The translations under genes were made by a program, and so were the position numbers. Of a stretch of 64,000 nt of DNA, positions 43,074-52,932 are shown in pieces. The first letter of the stretch is position 1. Every line of letters begins with the position of its first letter. The stretch comes from Streptomyces neyagawaensis (GTDB taxonomy: Bacteria > Actinomycetota > Actinomycetes > Streptomycetales > Streptomycetaceae). The stretch covers positions 1 through 64,000 of the forward strand of contig NZ_JAMGBG010000099.1 in the NCBI RefSeq assembly GCF_023516595.1, read 5' to 3'. Below the pieces are notes generated by a model. It searched no databases, was not told the DNA's origin, and worked only from the letters and a program-made list of their open reading frames with translations.

Positions 43074-44228
43074 TCAGGCCGGATAGGCGTGCGTCTGCGT
43101 CGCCTTGACCGCGGCCCAGACCTCGGCGCCGGTGTGGAGGCCGAGTTCGGCGGCGGCGACCGTGGTGAGGTCGGCGGCGAGGGGGAGTTCACCGGTGAGG
43201 TCGGCGCGGATCTGGTCGCCGTGGGTCTCCATCCCGGCGACCGCGCAGCGCCACAGGTTGCGTGCGCTGACCCCGGTGGGCCGCTCGCCGTAGAGCGTCA
43301 CCGCGCTCGGCGGGAACGTGACGAAGACCGGCCCGGTGAGGTCCTCGGTGGTGGTGATCGCCGGCCCGGCGTCGAGCCGTACGGTGTGCCGGTCGGCGAC
43401 GCCCTTGTAGAGGTTCAGCCCGACGAGATGGGCGATGTAGTCCGTCCGCGGATGCCGGGCGATGTCACCCGGCGTCCCCTCCTGCACCACCTGCCCGTCC
43501 TCGATGACGACGAGCCGGTCGGCGAGGACCATCGCGTCGAGCGGATCGTGGGTGACGAGTACGGCGACGGCCTCGAAGTCCGCCAGGTGCCGCCGGAGCT
43601 GGGCGCGTACGTCGAGGCGGGTACGGGCGTCGAGCGCGGCGAGGGGTTCGTCGAGGAGCAGCAGCCGGGGGGAGGTGGCGAGGGCACGGGCGAGGGCGAC
43701 GCGCTGGGCCTGGCCGCCGGAGAGCCGGCGGGGCTTGGCCCCCGCGTGCTCGGCGAGCCCCATCCGCCCCAGCCACTCGGCGGCGAGCGCACGCGCCTCC
43801 GCCTTGGAGGCGCCCTGGCAACGCGGCCCGAAGGCGACATTGTCGAGCGCGGTCAGATGCGGAAAGAGCAGATAGTCCTGGAAGACGACCCCGACGGGAC
43901 GCGACTCGGGCGGCGTACGCTCCAGAGCGGCCCCGTCGAGCCGCAGATACCCGTCCGCGAGCGGCTCGAGTCCCGCCAACGCCCGCAGGGCCGTGGTCTT
44001 CCCGGCCCCGTTGGGCCCGAGCAGGGCCACGACCTCCCCCGGCACTACCCGAAGCCCGACATCAAGCCGAAACGCCCCCCGCCGCACCACGAGCCGGGCA
44101 TCCAGCCCGGCCCCGGAGCGCCCGGCCCCGGCCGTCGAACCGGCCCCGGCCGTCGAACCGGCACCGGAGCCCACCGCCTTCTTCGCCCTTTTCCTGCCCT
44201 CGGCCCCCCTCATGAGGCACTCATCCAA
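43074..44228 (-). CDS. modC: Molybdate ABC transporter ATPase ModC
   Basis: A 384-residue ATPase. After a Gly/Ala/Lys-rich N-terminal extension (about 1-45) come Walker A GPNGAGKTT, signature LSGGQAQRVALARAL and Walker B LLLLDEPLAALD. The C-terminal third (about 270-384) resembles the TOBE/Mop-type regulatory domain of ModC (ISARNLWRCAVAGMETHGDQIRADLTG), which can bind oxyanion and inhibit transport. It overlaps modB by 19 bases. It energises molybdate (or tungstate) import for molybdopterin enzymes. Confidence 0.94.
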   Translation of the reverse strand: MDECLMRGAEGRKRAKKAVGSGAGSTAGAGSTAGAGRSGAGLDARLVVRRGAFRLDVGLRVVPGEVVALLGPNGAGKTTALRALAGLEPLADGYLRLDGAALERTPPESRPVGVVFQDYLLFPHLTALDNVAFGPRCQGASKAEARALAAEWLGRMGLAEHAGAKPRRLSGGQAQRVALARALATSPRLLLLDEPLAALDARTRLDVRAQLRRHLADFEAVAVLVTHDPLDAMVLADRLVVIEDGQVVQEGTPGDIARHPRTDYIAHLVGLNLYKGVADRHTVRLDAGPAITTTEDLTGPVFVTFPPSAVTLYGERPTGVSARNLWRCAVAGMETHGDQIRADLTGELPLAADLTTVAAAELGLHTGAEVWAAVKATQTHAYPA

Positions 44229-45079
44229 CGGTCGCGCAGCCCCGCGAGGACCGCGATGGACACGGTCAGCAGGACGAGGCTGAGGGCGATGGCGGCCTCC
44301 GGGTCGCTCTGGAGGGCGAGGTAGACGGCGAGCGGCATGGTCTGGGTACGCCCCGGAAAGTTACCGGCGAACGTGATCGTCGCCCCGAACTCACCCAGCG
44401 CCCGCGCCCACGCGAGAACCGCCCCGGCCGCGATCCCGGGCGCGATCAACGGCAGCGTGACCCGCCGGAACGCGGTGAACCGGGAGGCCCCCAACGTGGT
44501 CGCGGCCTCCTCGTACCGCGGGTCGGCGGCCCGCAGGGTCCCCTCGACGCTGATGACGAGGAACGGCATGGCGACGAACGCCTCGGCGACCACGACCCCG
44601 GCGGTGGTGAAGGGCAGACTGACCCCGAACCACGACTCCAGCCACTGCCCCACGACCCCGTTGCGCCCGAGCGCCATCAGCAGCGCCACACCGCCCACCA
44701 CCGGCGGCAGCACCAGCGGAAGCGTGACGAGGGCCCGTACGAACCCCCGCCCCGGAAAATCGACCCGGGCGAGCAGCCACGCCAACGGCACCCCGAGCAC
44801 GAGACTCACCACGGTGGCCGCCGTGGCGCAGAGCAGCGACAAGCGCAGCGCCTGCCACACCTCAGGACTGGTCAGCTGATCGGGAAGGTCCGACCAGGGA
44901 GCCCGTACGAGCAGCGCGACGAGCGGCAGAACCAGAAAGGCCAGCCCGACGAGCGCGGGCACGAGCAAGGGCACGGGCACGGGACCGCGCCGCGGCGAGA
45001 TCAGGCCACGCCCCCGCCCTGGCCCCTCCGCGTCGCGGCCGGACCCGGCACCCGAGCCGTCGACCGAGCCCACGGTCAC
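44210..45079 (-). CDS. modB: Molybdate ABC transporter permease ModB
   Basis: A 289-residue permease with about five to six helices. The binding-protein-dependent transport signature EAATTLGASRFTAFRRVTLPLIAPGIAAG (EAA loop) contacts ModC, and ARALGEFGATITFAGNFPGRTQTMPLAVY is the hallmark ModB segment. The GTG start overlaps the modA stop (GTGA), so it is translationally coupled to modA. Confidence 0.95.
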   Translation of the reverse strand: MTVGSVDGSGAGSGRDAEGPGRGRGLISPRRGPVPVPLLVPALVGLAFLVLPLVALLVRAPWSDLPDQLTSPEVWQALRLSLLCATAATVVSLVLGVPLAWLLARVDFPGRGFVRALVTLPLVLPPVVGGVALLMALGRNGVVGQWLESWFGVSLPFTTAGVVVAEAFVAMPFLVISVEGTLRAADPRYEEAATTLGASRFTAFRRVTLPLIAPGIAAGAVLAWARALGEFGATITFAGNFPGRTQTMPLAVYLALQSDPEAAIALSLVLLTVSIAVLAGLRDRWMSAS

Positions 45080-45882
45080 GGCTTCAGGAACCCGGCGTCG
45101 CTCAGGACCTCCTGCCCCTCACCGGACCGTACGAGCGCGACGAACGCCTTCGCGGCCTTGGTGTTGGGGGCGTCCTTGAGGAGGGCGATCGGATAGTCGT
45201 TGACGGTGTCTGCGGCTTCGGGGAACTCCACGCCCTCCACCTTGTCACCCGCGGCGAGCACATCGGTCTTGTAGACGACCGCGGCGTCGGCCTCTTTCAG
45301 CTCGACCTTGGTGAGGGCGGCCTTGACGTCCTGCTCATAGGAGACGGGAGTGAGCCGGAGCCCGCTCGCGTCGAGGGCCTTCTGGGCGGCGGCACCGCAG
45401 GGCACCTCCTTGTCGCACAGCACCACCTTGAGCCCGCTCTTGGTGAGGTCCTTCAGGGAGGAGATCCCCTCGGGATTGCCTGGCAGGGCGGCGATCTCCA
45501 ACTGATTCCGCACGAACGTCACGGGCGCCCCGACGGCATCCCCGGCATCCGTCACGATCTTCATGGTCTTGGGACTGGCCGACGCGAACACATCCGCAGG
45601 CGCCCCACCGATGATGCTCGCGGCCAGGGAGTCGCTCCCCCCGAAGTTGAAGGTCACCTCGACCCCCGGATGCGCCTTCTCGAACCGCTTCCCCAACTCC
45701 GTGAAGCTCTCCTTCAACGAAGCGGCGGCGAAAACGGTGACCTCCCCGGAAACGTCACCGCCCTCAGAGGACTCAGAGGACTCAGCGGAATGAGAGGAAC
45801 ATCCGGCAACCCCCAACAACACAACCGCACCGACCAGGGCCCCCCACCGACGGAACCACCCAGACCCCGAAGACCGAGCCAC
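45076..45882 (-). CDS. modA: Molybdate-binding lipoprotein ModA
   Basis: 268 residues from GTG 45882, with GGGAGGAG upstream. A signal peptide ends in the lipobox LLGVAGC, followed by a Ser/Glu linker. The ModA core begins VTVFAAASLKESFTELGKRFEKAHPG and includes FNFGGSDSLAASIIGGAPADVFASAS, where the Ser residues contact the oxyanion, and AAVVYKTDVLAAGDKVEGVEFPE. First gene of modABC. Longer upstream frames read through the leader and are not credible. Confidence 0.95.
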   Translation of the reverse strand: MARSSGSGWFRRWGALVGAVVLLGVAGCSSHSAESSESSEGGDVSGEVTVFAAASLKESFTELGKRFEKAHPGVEVTFNFGGSDSLAASIIGGAPADVFASASPKTMKIVTDAGDAVGAPVTFVRNQLEIAALPGNPEGISSLKDLTKSGLKVVLCDKEVPCGAAAQKALDASGLRLTPVSYEQDVKAALTKVELKEADAAVVYKTDVLAAGDKVEGVEFPEAADTVNDYPIALLKDAPNTKAAKAFVALVRSGEGQEVLSDAGFLKP

Positions 45883-46150
45883 CAAGCCCCCACTCCTCCC
45901 GCACTGACGCAGGGGCCCTCGAAGATCCTCGATCCTCGGAACGCACAGCCCCAGCCGACCATGACTGCCCCATTGTCTCGCACATGCAAGCTCATCAGAC
46001 ACAGTGCCATCGCACAAGCAAGGAAAGACCCCCAAGGGCATGGCATGTACGTTCCCCCAATGCCGAGCGGGGATGCTCTCCCCCGGCGAGCCACGCGGCA
46101 CATCCACACCGCACCCGCCCCCGACCGATGCGGTGGCCCCTGCGGCGCTG
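45883..46150. other. Region between modA and the drmA remnant
   Basis: Holds the mod promoter (minus strand). I looked for a molybdenum-cofactor riboswitch or ModE-like site and do not see one. GATCCTCGATCCTCG near 45924-45938 is a short direct duplication. No gene is supported. Confidence 0.4.
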
Positions 46151-48312
46151 CCGCACCGGTCCGCGGAGCCGCGCGACCGGTACCTCGTGGGCATGCTCGG
46201 GCCCCGCCCGGACGGTGGTGACGACGCCCGCACGATGGCTCACACCGCCGCGCAGAGCGGCGACGACGAACCCGGCAGCGACGACGGGCAGGCCGCCGAG
46301 GGCGGTGAACTGCCCGAACGCCTCACCCCGCAGGCCGCTGGCCGTATCTGGGCCTCCTCCATGGGGCTGTCCTTCGTGGTCCCGGCGTCGATCGGCACCC
46401 TCAGCGTCACGGCCCGCTGGGGGCGGCACTTGCTGGCCGACAGGATCGTCGACACCAGCCCGAACCCGGTGCGTGTGTGAGGACGCGAGGCCGTTGAGCA
46501 CCACCCCATCGACATCCAGGTCACCCGGACCGGCGACCAGCGCCGCGTGTTGGAGGGGGACGACGCCCACTGCATCCACCTCGACGTACAGGTCCGCGCG
46601 CCCGGCCGGAGCGGCGGGCGAGGACCTGCGTGTCGTGGAGGTCGCCCTTGTCAACAGGCTTCCCGAGAGCACGTCCGACCGCAGGGACCCAGTGGCAGTT
46701 CCAGACCGGCCTGGAGGTGGCCGCGTTCCCCGACGACCGGGCGGCCGTCTTCCTGCCCATCGACGACCCGCTGGACCCCCGGTCCGTCGGGGCCTCCGAG
46801 GAACCGGAGGAGCGGCGGCTGCGCCTCCTCTACCGCGACAGCCTCCGCTACGGCGTCGGCCGCAACGTCGCCGTGACGGCCGACGTCCGCCACGGCGAGC
46901 GGCGGGCTCACCGGCTGGCCACCACATGGCTGCCCGAGTATGACGTACGCGCCACCACCGCCCCCAAGATCGACGAACAGCCGCTGCTGGCCGGGCTGGA
47001 ACTCGGCATGGACGAGCTCACGGCCCTCGCCGTACCCGCACGCCGCGCGGAACTGAGCGCCGCCCTGGCCCCGCTCGCCGACGGCCACAGCTCCTGGCTC
47101 CAGACTCAGCGGGGGAAGGCGCGGACCCTCCCCGACGACCTGCGCACAGCTGCCGAAGCGGCCATCGACCAGGCCGAGGACGTGTGCCACCGCATGGCTT
47201 TCGGCATCGACGTCCTGTCCACGGACGACGACGCCCTCGAAGCGTTCCGGTTCGTCAACCGGGCCGTGGCCCTCCAGCGACGCAACACCGCCATCGCCGC
47301 CCGGCGCGCCGGGCACGAGGACGATCCCGCCTCCTACCGCAAGGCCCGCCAGGCGGTGTACGCGCAGGGCAAGGAGGCGGCCGGCTGGCGGCCCTTCCAG
47401 CTCGCCTTCGTCCTGCTCAACCTCGCCTCGCTGAGCGCCCCCGGGCCACCCGCACCGCGGCACCGGGCGCGAGGCTCTCGTCGACCTGCTGTTCTTCCCC
47501 ACCGGCGGCGGCAAGACCGAGGGCCTACCTGGGGCTGGCCGCCTACACCTTCGCCCTGCGCAGGCTCCAGGCATCGTGGGCAGCGGCACCGAGGCCCGCG
47601 CCGGCCGTGCGGGCGTCGCGGTCCTCGTGTGCTACACCCTGAGGCTGCTGACGGCCCAGCAGTTCCAGCGGGCCGCAGCCCTGGTCAGCGCCTGCGAGGT
47701 ACTGCGCCGCGAGGAGTACGCGCGCGAACGACGCTGGGGCACGACCCCGTTCCGTATCGGACTGTGGGTGGGGACCTCGGTGTCCGAACTGGTTCGGCGA
47801 GGCGCAGGAGCAGATCGCCGGCGCCCGGGGAGAGCGCCAGCGACAAGCACGCACGAGTCATCCAGGTCCTCAGCTGTCCCTGGTGCGGGCAGGGCCTGCC
47901 GCGCACTCCAACATGGACTACGACCCCGATCGGCGCCGCGTACTGCTGTACTGCCCGCGTGGCGAGGGCGAGGACCGCTGCCCCTTCTCCCGGCTCGGCT
48001 CTCCCGGCGAGTGCATCCCCGTGTTCAGCGTCGACGAGGAGATCTACCGCCTCGCACCCGCCATGGTCATCGCCACCGTCGACAAGTTCGCCCAGCTCCC
48101 GTGGAACGGCTGCGCAGGGCTGTTGTTCGGCCCCGTCACCGAATGGTGCCCGCGCCACGGCTACCGCCACGACGACCTCGACGAGCGCACCGGCTGGAGT
48201 ACGCAGGAACCTGGAAGCCGGGGTGCTCGTCACCGGCGGCACCGCTCCGCAGAGAGCCGCCGAACACATCCGGGAACTGCAGCGCCGGGGAACCCTGATG
48301 CCGTTGCCTTGA
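46150..48312 (+). pseudogene. drmA: drmA, DISARM defence helicase, frameshifted and internally deleted
   Basis: Pieces of one DrmA-like protein appear in order but in shifting frames. RDRYLVGMLGPRPDGG and MGLSFVVPASIGTLSVTARWGRHL are at 46176-46480; EDLRVVEVALVNRLPE near 46620-46670; then a long stretch from QFQTGLEVAAFPDDRAAVF to WRPFQLAFVLLNLASL (46694-47440). The Walker-A segment LVDLLFFPTGGGKTE follows in another frame (47480-47520), then YTLRLLTAQQFQRAAALVSACEVLRREEY (47630-47720) and LLYCPRGEGEDRCPFSRLGSPGE, DEEIYRLAPAMVIATVDKFAQLPW (47940-48110). After RHGYRHDDLDE the protein jumps to a short ending, so the D-E-x-H part and the C-terminal helicase half are deleted. At least four frameshifts are needed. 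No other DISARM gene (drmB, drmC, methylase) is visible. Confidence 0.85.
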
Positions 48313-48576
48313 GTCAGCCACTCGCCACTGCGCCGTGGCTGCTTCGACCGAAGGGGCCCGGTCCGGCGCCGACCCGTGGGACTCCGCAAACCAATGTTTC
48401 GTCAGCCAAGCCCGGCCCGGCCCACCACGCGCCTGAACGTGGTTCGTGACCGGCCGACCAGCCCTGGCACTCCACGCGCTGGAGGCCAACCCTCCGAAGT
48501 CGTGGGCCCGCTCCCCTGGCAGCCCCTAGGCTGGCGACGCATCAAGTGCGCAGCCACAGCAGGGCGGAAGAGAGTC

Positions 48577-50256
48577 ATGCACGGCCTCACCGAGGCGAAC
48601 CTAAAGAAGCTGGCCGGCTCCCGTTCCTTCGACCGTGGGCGCGGCTATCTCAACGCGGTGTCCGGGGTCGAGGTCGGTGACGGCCGGGTCACCGCGAGCG
48701 TCCACGGCACGGAACGGTACGAGGTGGAGCTGGCCCTCGACGCGCCCGGTGGGCTGTCCGGCGAGTGCGACTGCCCGTACGGCATGGAGGGCAACTTCTG
48801 CAAGCACCTGGTCGCCCTCGGCCTGACCGTGCTCGCCCGACGAGAGAGCCTGCCGCGGCAGCGGAAGGCGGCCCGGGACCGGGCACAGGGCCTCCAGGCG
48901 TGGCTGACCTCCCTCTCCCAGGCGGAGTTGCTCGCTCTGCTACGGGAAGAGATCGACGAGAACAGGCAGCTGCGCCGCCGTCTGGAACTACGAGCCGCGA
49001 GCGCCCGCGGAGACCTCGCCGCAGTCCGGGCCCGTATCCGCGACCTGTTCGACATCGGTCCCTTCGCGCAGTACGGACACGTCGAGTACGCCGATGCCCG
49101 CGCCTACGCCGACCAGGCCCGGCAGGCGGTGTCCGCGATCGGCGCGCTCACCGGCTCGGGCCGCGCCGCCGACGCGATCACCCTGGCGCGGGAGGCGATG
49201 CGGCTGCTGGCCGAGGCTGTGGAGAGCGTCGACGACTCCGACGGCTGGCTCGGACAGATCGGTGCCGACCTCGCCGACGCCCACCTCGACGCCTGCCGTG
49301 CGGCTCGCCCCGACCCCGAGGAACTCGCGCACTGGCTGGTCGGCCATGCGCTCGGAGACCTGGACGACGGACTCACCGACATCGACCCGCTCGACTACGA
49401 GGACATCCTTGGCCAAGAGGGAATGAGCGTCCTGCGGAAGCTGGCGGTCGAGGCATGGCGGGGCAACCGTCGCGGCTGGGCCGAGAAATACCTGATGGAG
49501 CGTCTGGCCAAGGCGGGAGACGACGTCGACACGGTGATCGCTGTACACGCGGCCGACCTGGCGCCAAACGGACACACGCACCTGGTCATCGCCCGCGAGC
49601 TGGACACCGCGGGACGCCCCGACGAGGCGCTGAGCTGGGCGGAACGCGGTATCCGGGAGACCGAGGACCTCGCCACCGTCGATACCGCCCTCGTCGACCA
49701 CCTCTGCGAGCGCTACGCGCAGATGGCCCGGCATGCCGACGCGGTCGCCCTGCGCCGCGACCACTTCGGCGCCCGCCTCTCCCTGCTCACCTACCAGCAG
49801 TTGCGGGCCGCCGCCCGCGCCGCCGAGTGCTGGTCGGCCGAACGGGAGGCGGCCCTGGCCCTGCTCCGCGCCGACGCCGCGGGACCCCGGCGAGGGGGCT
49901 GGTACGGCGGCCCCGTCCTGGTCGACGTCCTGCTCGACGACAAGGACACCGACGCCGCCTGGCAGGCCGCCACCGACGCGGGCGCCGACGACCGGCAATG
50001 GCTCGCCCTCGCCGACCAGGCCCGCGCCTACCGCCCCGCCGATGCGCTCGGTGTCTACCTGCGCCTGACCGAACCACTACTGAAGCAGACCGGCAACGCT
50101 GTCTACGAGCAGCTCGTCGGCCTACTGCTGAGCGTCCGCGACTGCCACCGCAGCCTGGGCACGGAGGACGAGTTCGGCGTGTACGTCGCGACTCTGCGCG
50201 CCACCCAGAAACGCAAGCGGAACCTGATGCGCCTGATGAACGACCACGGTCTGTGA
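48577..50256 (+). CDS. SWIM zinc-finger domain protein
   Basis: 559 residues from ATG 48577 (GGAAGAGAG upstream). A SWIM finger lies near the N-terminus: SGECDCPYGMEGNFCKHLVAL (C-x-C-x8-C-x-H, about residues 65-82). The remaining ~450 residues are helical, with TPR-like repeats such as AWRGNRRGWAEKYLMERLAKAG and RELDTAGRPDEALSWAERG. SWIM proteins with such tails are common in actinobacteria and are sometimes linked to helicases or DNA repair, but the role of this one is not known. Its base composition is that of the chromosome. It lies between the drmA remnant and the tRNA/att site. Confidence 0.85.
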   Translation: MHGLTEANLKKLAGSRSFDRGRGYLNAVSGVEVGDGRVTASVHGTERYEVELALDAPGGLSGECDCPYGMEGNFCKHLVALGLTVLARRESLPRQRKAARDRAQGLQAWLTSLSQAELLALLREEIDENRQLRRRLELRAASARGDLAAVRARIRDLFDIGPFAQYGHVEYADARAYADQARQAVSAIGALTGSGRAADAITLAREAMRLLAEAVESVDDSDGWLGQIGADLADAHLDACRAARPDPEELAHWLVGHALGDLDDGLTDIDPLDYEDILGQEGMSVLRKLAVEAWRGNRRGWAEKYLMERLAKAGDDVDTVIAVHAADLAPNGHTHLVIARELDTAGRPDEALSWAERGIRETEDLATVDTALVDHLCERYAQMARHADAVALRRDHFGARLSLLTYQQLRAAARAAECWSAEREAALALLRADAAGPRRGGWYGGPVLVDVLLDDKDTDAAWQAATDAGADDRQWLALADQARAYRPADALGVYLRLTEPLLKQTGNAVYEQLVGLLLSVRDCHRSLGTEDEFGVYVATLRATQKRKRNLMRLMNDHGL

Positions 50257-50430
50257 GCCGGACGGCGCCTGGGATGCTCACCTGGCCGGTGGGGTGGTCA
50301 CCGGGGGGAAACGTCAGCCGTCCTGCTCGACCAGGTCCTGCCTATTCGGCCAGTCCTGCCCCGATCAACTTCGCACAGCCCCTGCACTGACATACAGCCG
50401 CTCCAGGCGGCACACGGCTGCACAAACACG
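50257..50430. other. Short gene-free stretch before the tRNA terminator
   Basis: No feature recognised between the SWIM gene and the terminator hairpin at 50431. Confidence 0.5.
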
Positions 50431-50470
50431 AAGACCCCGGCCTCAGCGTTTCCGCTGGTGACGGGGTCTT
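50431..50470 (-). terminator. Terminator of the original tRNA-Arg gene
   Basis: AAGACCCCG (50431-50439) and CGGGGTCTT (50462-50470) form a perfect 9-bp stem. It is placed 17 bases beyond the 3' end of the tRNA fragment on the same (minus) strand. Confidence 0.75.
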
Positions 50471-50487
50471 TGGGCACCTCATGCAAG

Positions 50488-50534
50488 GTGCCCCCGGCAG
50501 GATTCGAACCTGCGCACACGGCTCCGGAGGCCGT
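50488..50534 (-). other. 3' fragment of tRNA-Arg(CCG): attL of the integrated element
   Basis: Read on the minus strand the sequence gives an anticodon stem-loop ACGGC-CTCCGGA-GCCGT (anticodon CCG), the variable region, the T arm GCAGGTTCGAATCCTGC and the acceptor strand CGGGGGCA. The 5' half (acceptor, D arm) is missing: what lies further right (ggtcctcgctaac) does not pair. This is what remains at the left end when an AICE integrates into the 3' part of a tRNA gene. The intact gene should be at the other end of the element. Confidence 0.85.
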
Positions 50535-50750
50535 TAGCGAGGACCACGATGGTGCAGGTCACGAGGGAGCCGACGGACCAGAACCTCGGCCTCGTCCACG
50601 CATAGTCCACGCAGAGCGTGAGTGCTGACGCCAGGGCTGGGGACCTGCGTCTGCTCCAACTGGCCCCCTGCATGCTGGTGCACCCGATAGCCTTCCATGC
50701 GCTGGTGAAGCCAGGGAAGCACATAGTGGACGGCGGAAGGACAGGACCGA
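50535..50750. other. Left end of the AICE, before the mod gene
   Basis: Gene-free. It contains a short direct repeat, TCCACGCATAG / TCCACGCAGAG (50596-50620), which could be an arm-type site for recombination proteins, though this is only a guess. The promoter of the restriction-modification operon should lie here. Confidence 0.4.
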
Positions 50751-52925
50751 GTGTCGACGTTGAGCAACCTCCTGCGGCAGGTCGGACAGAAGGATCCGCA
50801 GCTGGCTGCCGACCTAGCTAGGGAGGTGGAAGCGCTAAGCCGGCGTCGCCGCTTCGGACTCAACTTTGAACGCCACGTGCCTGAGACGGTCGATCTGCCA
50901 GGGCGGCCGGTTCGCAAGGGTGACAAGGTGCGCTTCCTAGCCGAGCGTGGGGCCCGTCCCAAGTCAGTCGATCAGCGCATCTGGAGAGTCGTTGGTCTCA
51001 CGCGTACTGAGAGTGGCCGCGTTGCCACCCTCACTCGTCAAGACACTTCCGATGCGGAGGTCGAGACCGCAACCCGCTCCGTAGATGATCTCGTCGTCGT
51101 AGCGGAGTTCCGTGACGCCATTTTCCCGGGCCTCATTTCTACTGGCAAAGTCGAGCGAGGGGGCGAAAAGCCGTTCCATTCTGTTATCAATGCGGAGAAC
51201 TACCACGCACTGCAGACCTTGCTCTTCACCCATGAGGGGAAAGTCGACGCCATCTTCATCGACCCCCCATACAACACTCGCGACAATGATTGGAAGTACA
51301 ATAACGATTACGTCGACCCTGAAGACGATTACGCCCACTCTAAGTGGCTGGCCTTCATGGAACGGCGTCTGAAGCTCGCGAAGCGCCTTCTTAACCCCGA
51401 GTCCTCTGCCCTTATCGTCACAATCGACGAGAAAGAGGTCCTCCGTCTCGGCCTGCTGCTTGAGCAAACCTTCCCAGAGGCCGCTATTCAGATGGTCACG
51501 TCCGTCATTAGCGCAAAGGGGGCAGTGCGGCGCGGGAAATTCTCACGAGTCGAGGAGCATATCTTTTTCTTGACCTTCGGGGGGGCGAAAATTCACCCGT
51601 GGGAAAGTAACATGCTCCCGTCGTACAAGGAAACACAGGAAGACGAAGCCGCCGAAGAGGTAGAAGCTGCTCCCAAGCCAATCGAATGGCTTGGCTTGCG
51701 ACGTAGAGAGCCGTCCAGCGTCCGTGGTTCGCGACCGAATCAGTTCTATCCCATCTTCGTGTCCCGTGAGGATGGGACATTGCACTCTATTGGTGATCCG
51801 ATCGATGACGACGTCGATCGATCTGCCGTTCCGACCCCTGCGGGTACAGTCGCGCTTTGGCCACTAAAGCCTGACGGGACAGAAATGCTGTGGGGGCTGA
51901 CCCCTGAGGTTCTGAGGAAGAATTGGGCTAACGGCTACGCGCGGGTTAAAAACTGGAAGCCAGCCACCGCAAAGGGCACGATTTATTACCTGCCCAGTGG
52001 CACTATTGAGCGCATCCGCAAGGGAGAAATCACCGTCACTGGGCGAGCTGCTGATGGCGCCGTAGAAGGGCACGTCACGCCTGACAGCTCAATTGTCACT
52101 CCGCCGAAGCGGGTGTGGAATATGGCGTCACACAATGCCGAGATCGGCGGTACAAGTATTCTCTCAGCGCTTATTCCAAAGCGCCACTTCCCGTACCCTA
52201 AGTCTCTGTTCGCGGTCGAGGACATCCTGCGCTTCGTTGTTGGCCCCAAAAAGGATGCTCTTGTCGTCGATTTCTTTGGCGGCTCTGGCACTACTGCTCA
52301 TGCCGTTATGCGTCTGAATCGCCAAGACGACGGATCCCGATCCAGCATCATCGTCACAAATAACGAGGTGTCGGCGAACGAGCAGGCTCGGCTGCGGACA
52401 CAAGGATTGCGGCCTGGTGATGCCGAATGGGAGCGACTCGGCATCTGCGACTTCATTACTAAGCCGCGACTGCAAGCGGCAGTCACAGGTTTGACACCCG
52501 AGGGCGAGCCCGTTAAAGGAAAGTACAGGTTCGCCGACCCATTTCCTATGTCGGATGGCTTCGATGAGAACATCGAATTTTTTACGATGACTTATGAAGC
52601 TCCGCGAGCAGTTGCACATCACCGTTCGTTCGAGGCTGTGGCTCCCCTGCTTTGGCTTAAGGCCGGAGCACGAGGGCGTCGTATAGAGAAGGCGCGCGAT
52701 GGCTTTGATATCGCTGACTCATACGGCGTTCTTTTTGACATGGATTACTCGTACGACTTTCTGACCGCCCTTGCAGAGGTCGATAGAGTACGAATGGCGT
52801 TCATCGTGACTGACGACGACCGTAGCTTCCAGATGGTCTGCTCAGAGCTTCCAGGCCACGTAGAACCAGTGCGCTTGTACGAGTCTTATCTGACGAATTT
52901 CACAATCAACACGGGCAGGGAGTGA
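50751..52925 (+). CDS. Type III restriction-modification system methyltransferase (Mod)
   Basis: A 724-residue DNA adenine methyltransferase of the beta class: motif IV DPPYNT (172-177) precedes the SAM-binding motif I DFFGGSGTT (507-515), as in type III Mod subunits. The central ~270 residues should hold the target-recognition domain. The start is GTG 50751. Codon use and G+C are noticeably lower than in neighbouring chromosomal genes, a sign of recent transfer. It is followed after seven bases by the restriction subunit, with which it forms a Mod-Res complex that methylates one strand of an asymmetric site. The recognition sequence cannot be read from the protein. Confidence 0.94.
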   Translation: MSTLSNLLRQVGQKDPQLAADLAREVEALSRRRRFGLNFERHVPETVDLPGRPVRKGDKVRFLAERGARPKSVDQRIWRVVGLTRTESGRVATLTRQDTSDAEVETATRSVDDLVVVAEFRDAIFPGLISTGKVERGGEKPFHSVINAENYHALQTLLFTHEGKVDAIFIDPPYNTRDNDWKYNNDYVDPEDDYAHSKWLAFMERRLKLAKRLLNPESSALIVTIDEKEVLRLGLLLEQTFPEAAIQMVTSVISAKGAVRRGKFSRVEEHIFFLTFGGAKIHPWESNMLPSYKETQEDEAAEEVEAAPKPIEWLGLRRREPSSVRGSRPNQFYPIFVSREDGTLHSIGDPIDDDVDRSAVPTPAGTVALWPLKPDGTEMLWGLTPEVLRKNWANGYARVKNWKPATAKGTIYYLPSGTIERIRKGEITVTGRAADGAVEGHVTPDSSIVTPPKRVWNMASHNAEIGGTSILSALIPKRHFPYPKSLFAVEDILRFVVGPKKDALVVDFFGGSGTTAHAVMRLNRQDDGSRSSIIVTNNEVSANEQARLRTQGLRPGDAEWERLGICDFITKPRLQAAVTGLTPEGEPVKGKYRFADPFPMSDGFDENIEFFTMTYEAPRAVAHHRSFEAVAPLLWLKAGARGRRIEKARDGFDIADSYGVLFDMDYSYDFLTALAEVDRVRMAFIVTDDDRSFQMVCSELPGHVEPVRLYESYLTNFTINTGRE

Positions 52926-52932
52926 CTGCACG

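Noticed and set aside
45883..46010. Molybdenum-cofactor riboswitch before modA
   Set aside because: I looked for the conserved moco core and did not find it.
46630..48312. An intact 560-residue protein in the drmA region
   Set aside because: Only parts of this frame match DrmA; the Walker A and later segments lie in other frames, so the open frame is chance read-through of a broken gene.
50488..50560. A complete tRNA-Arg gene
   Set aside because: The acceptor 5' strand and D arm are absent; only the anticodon-to-3' part is present.
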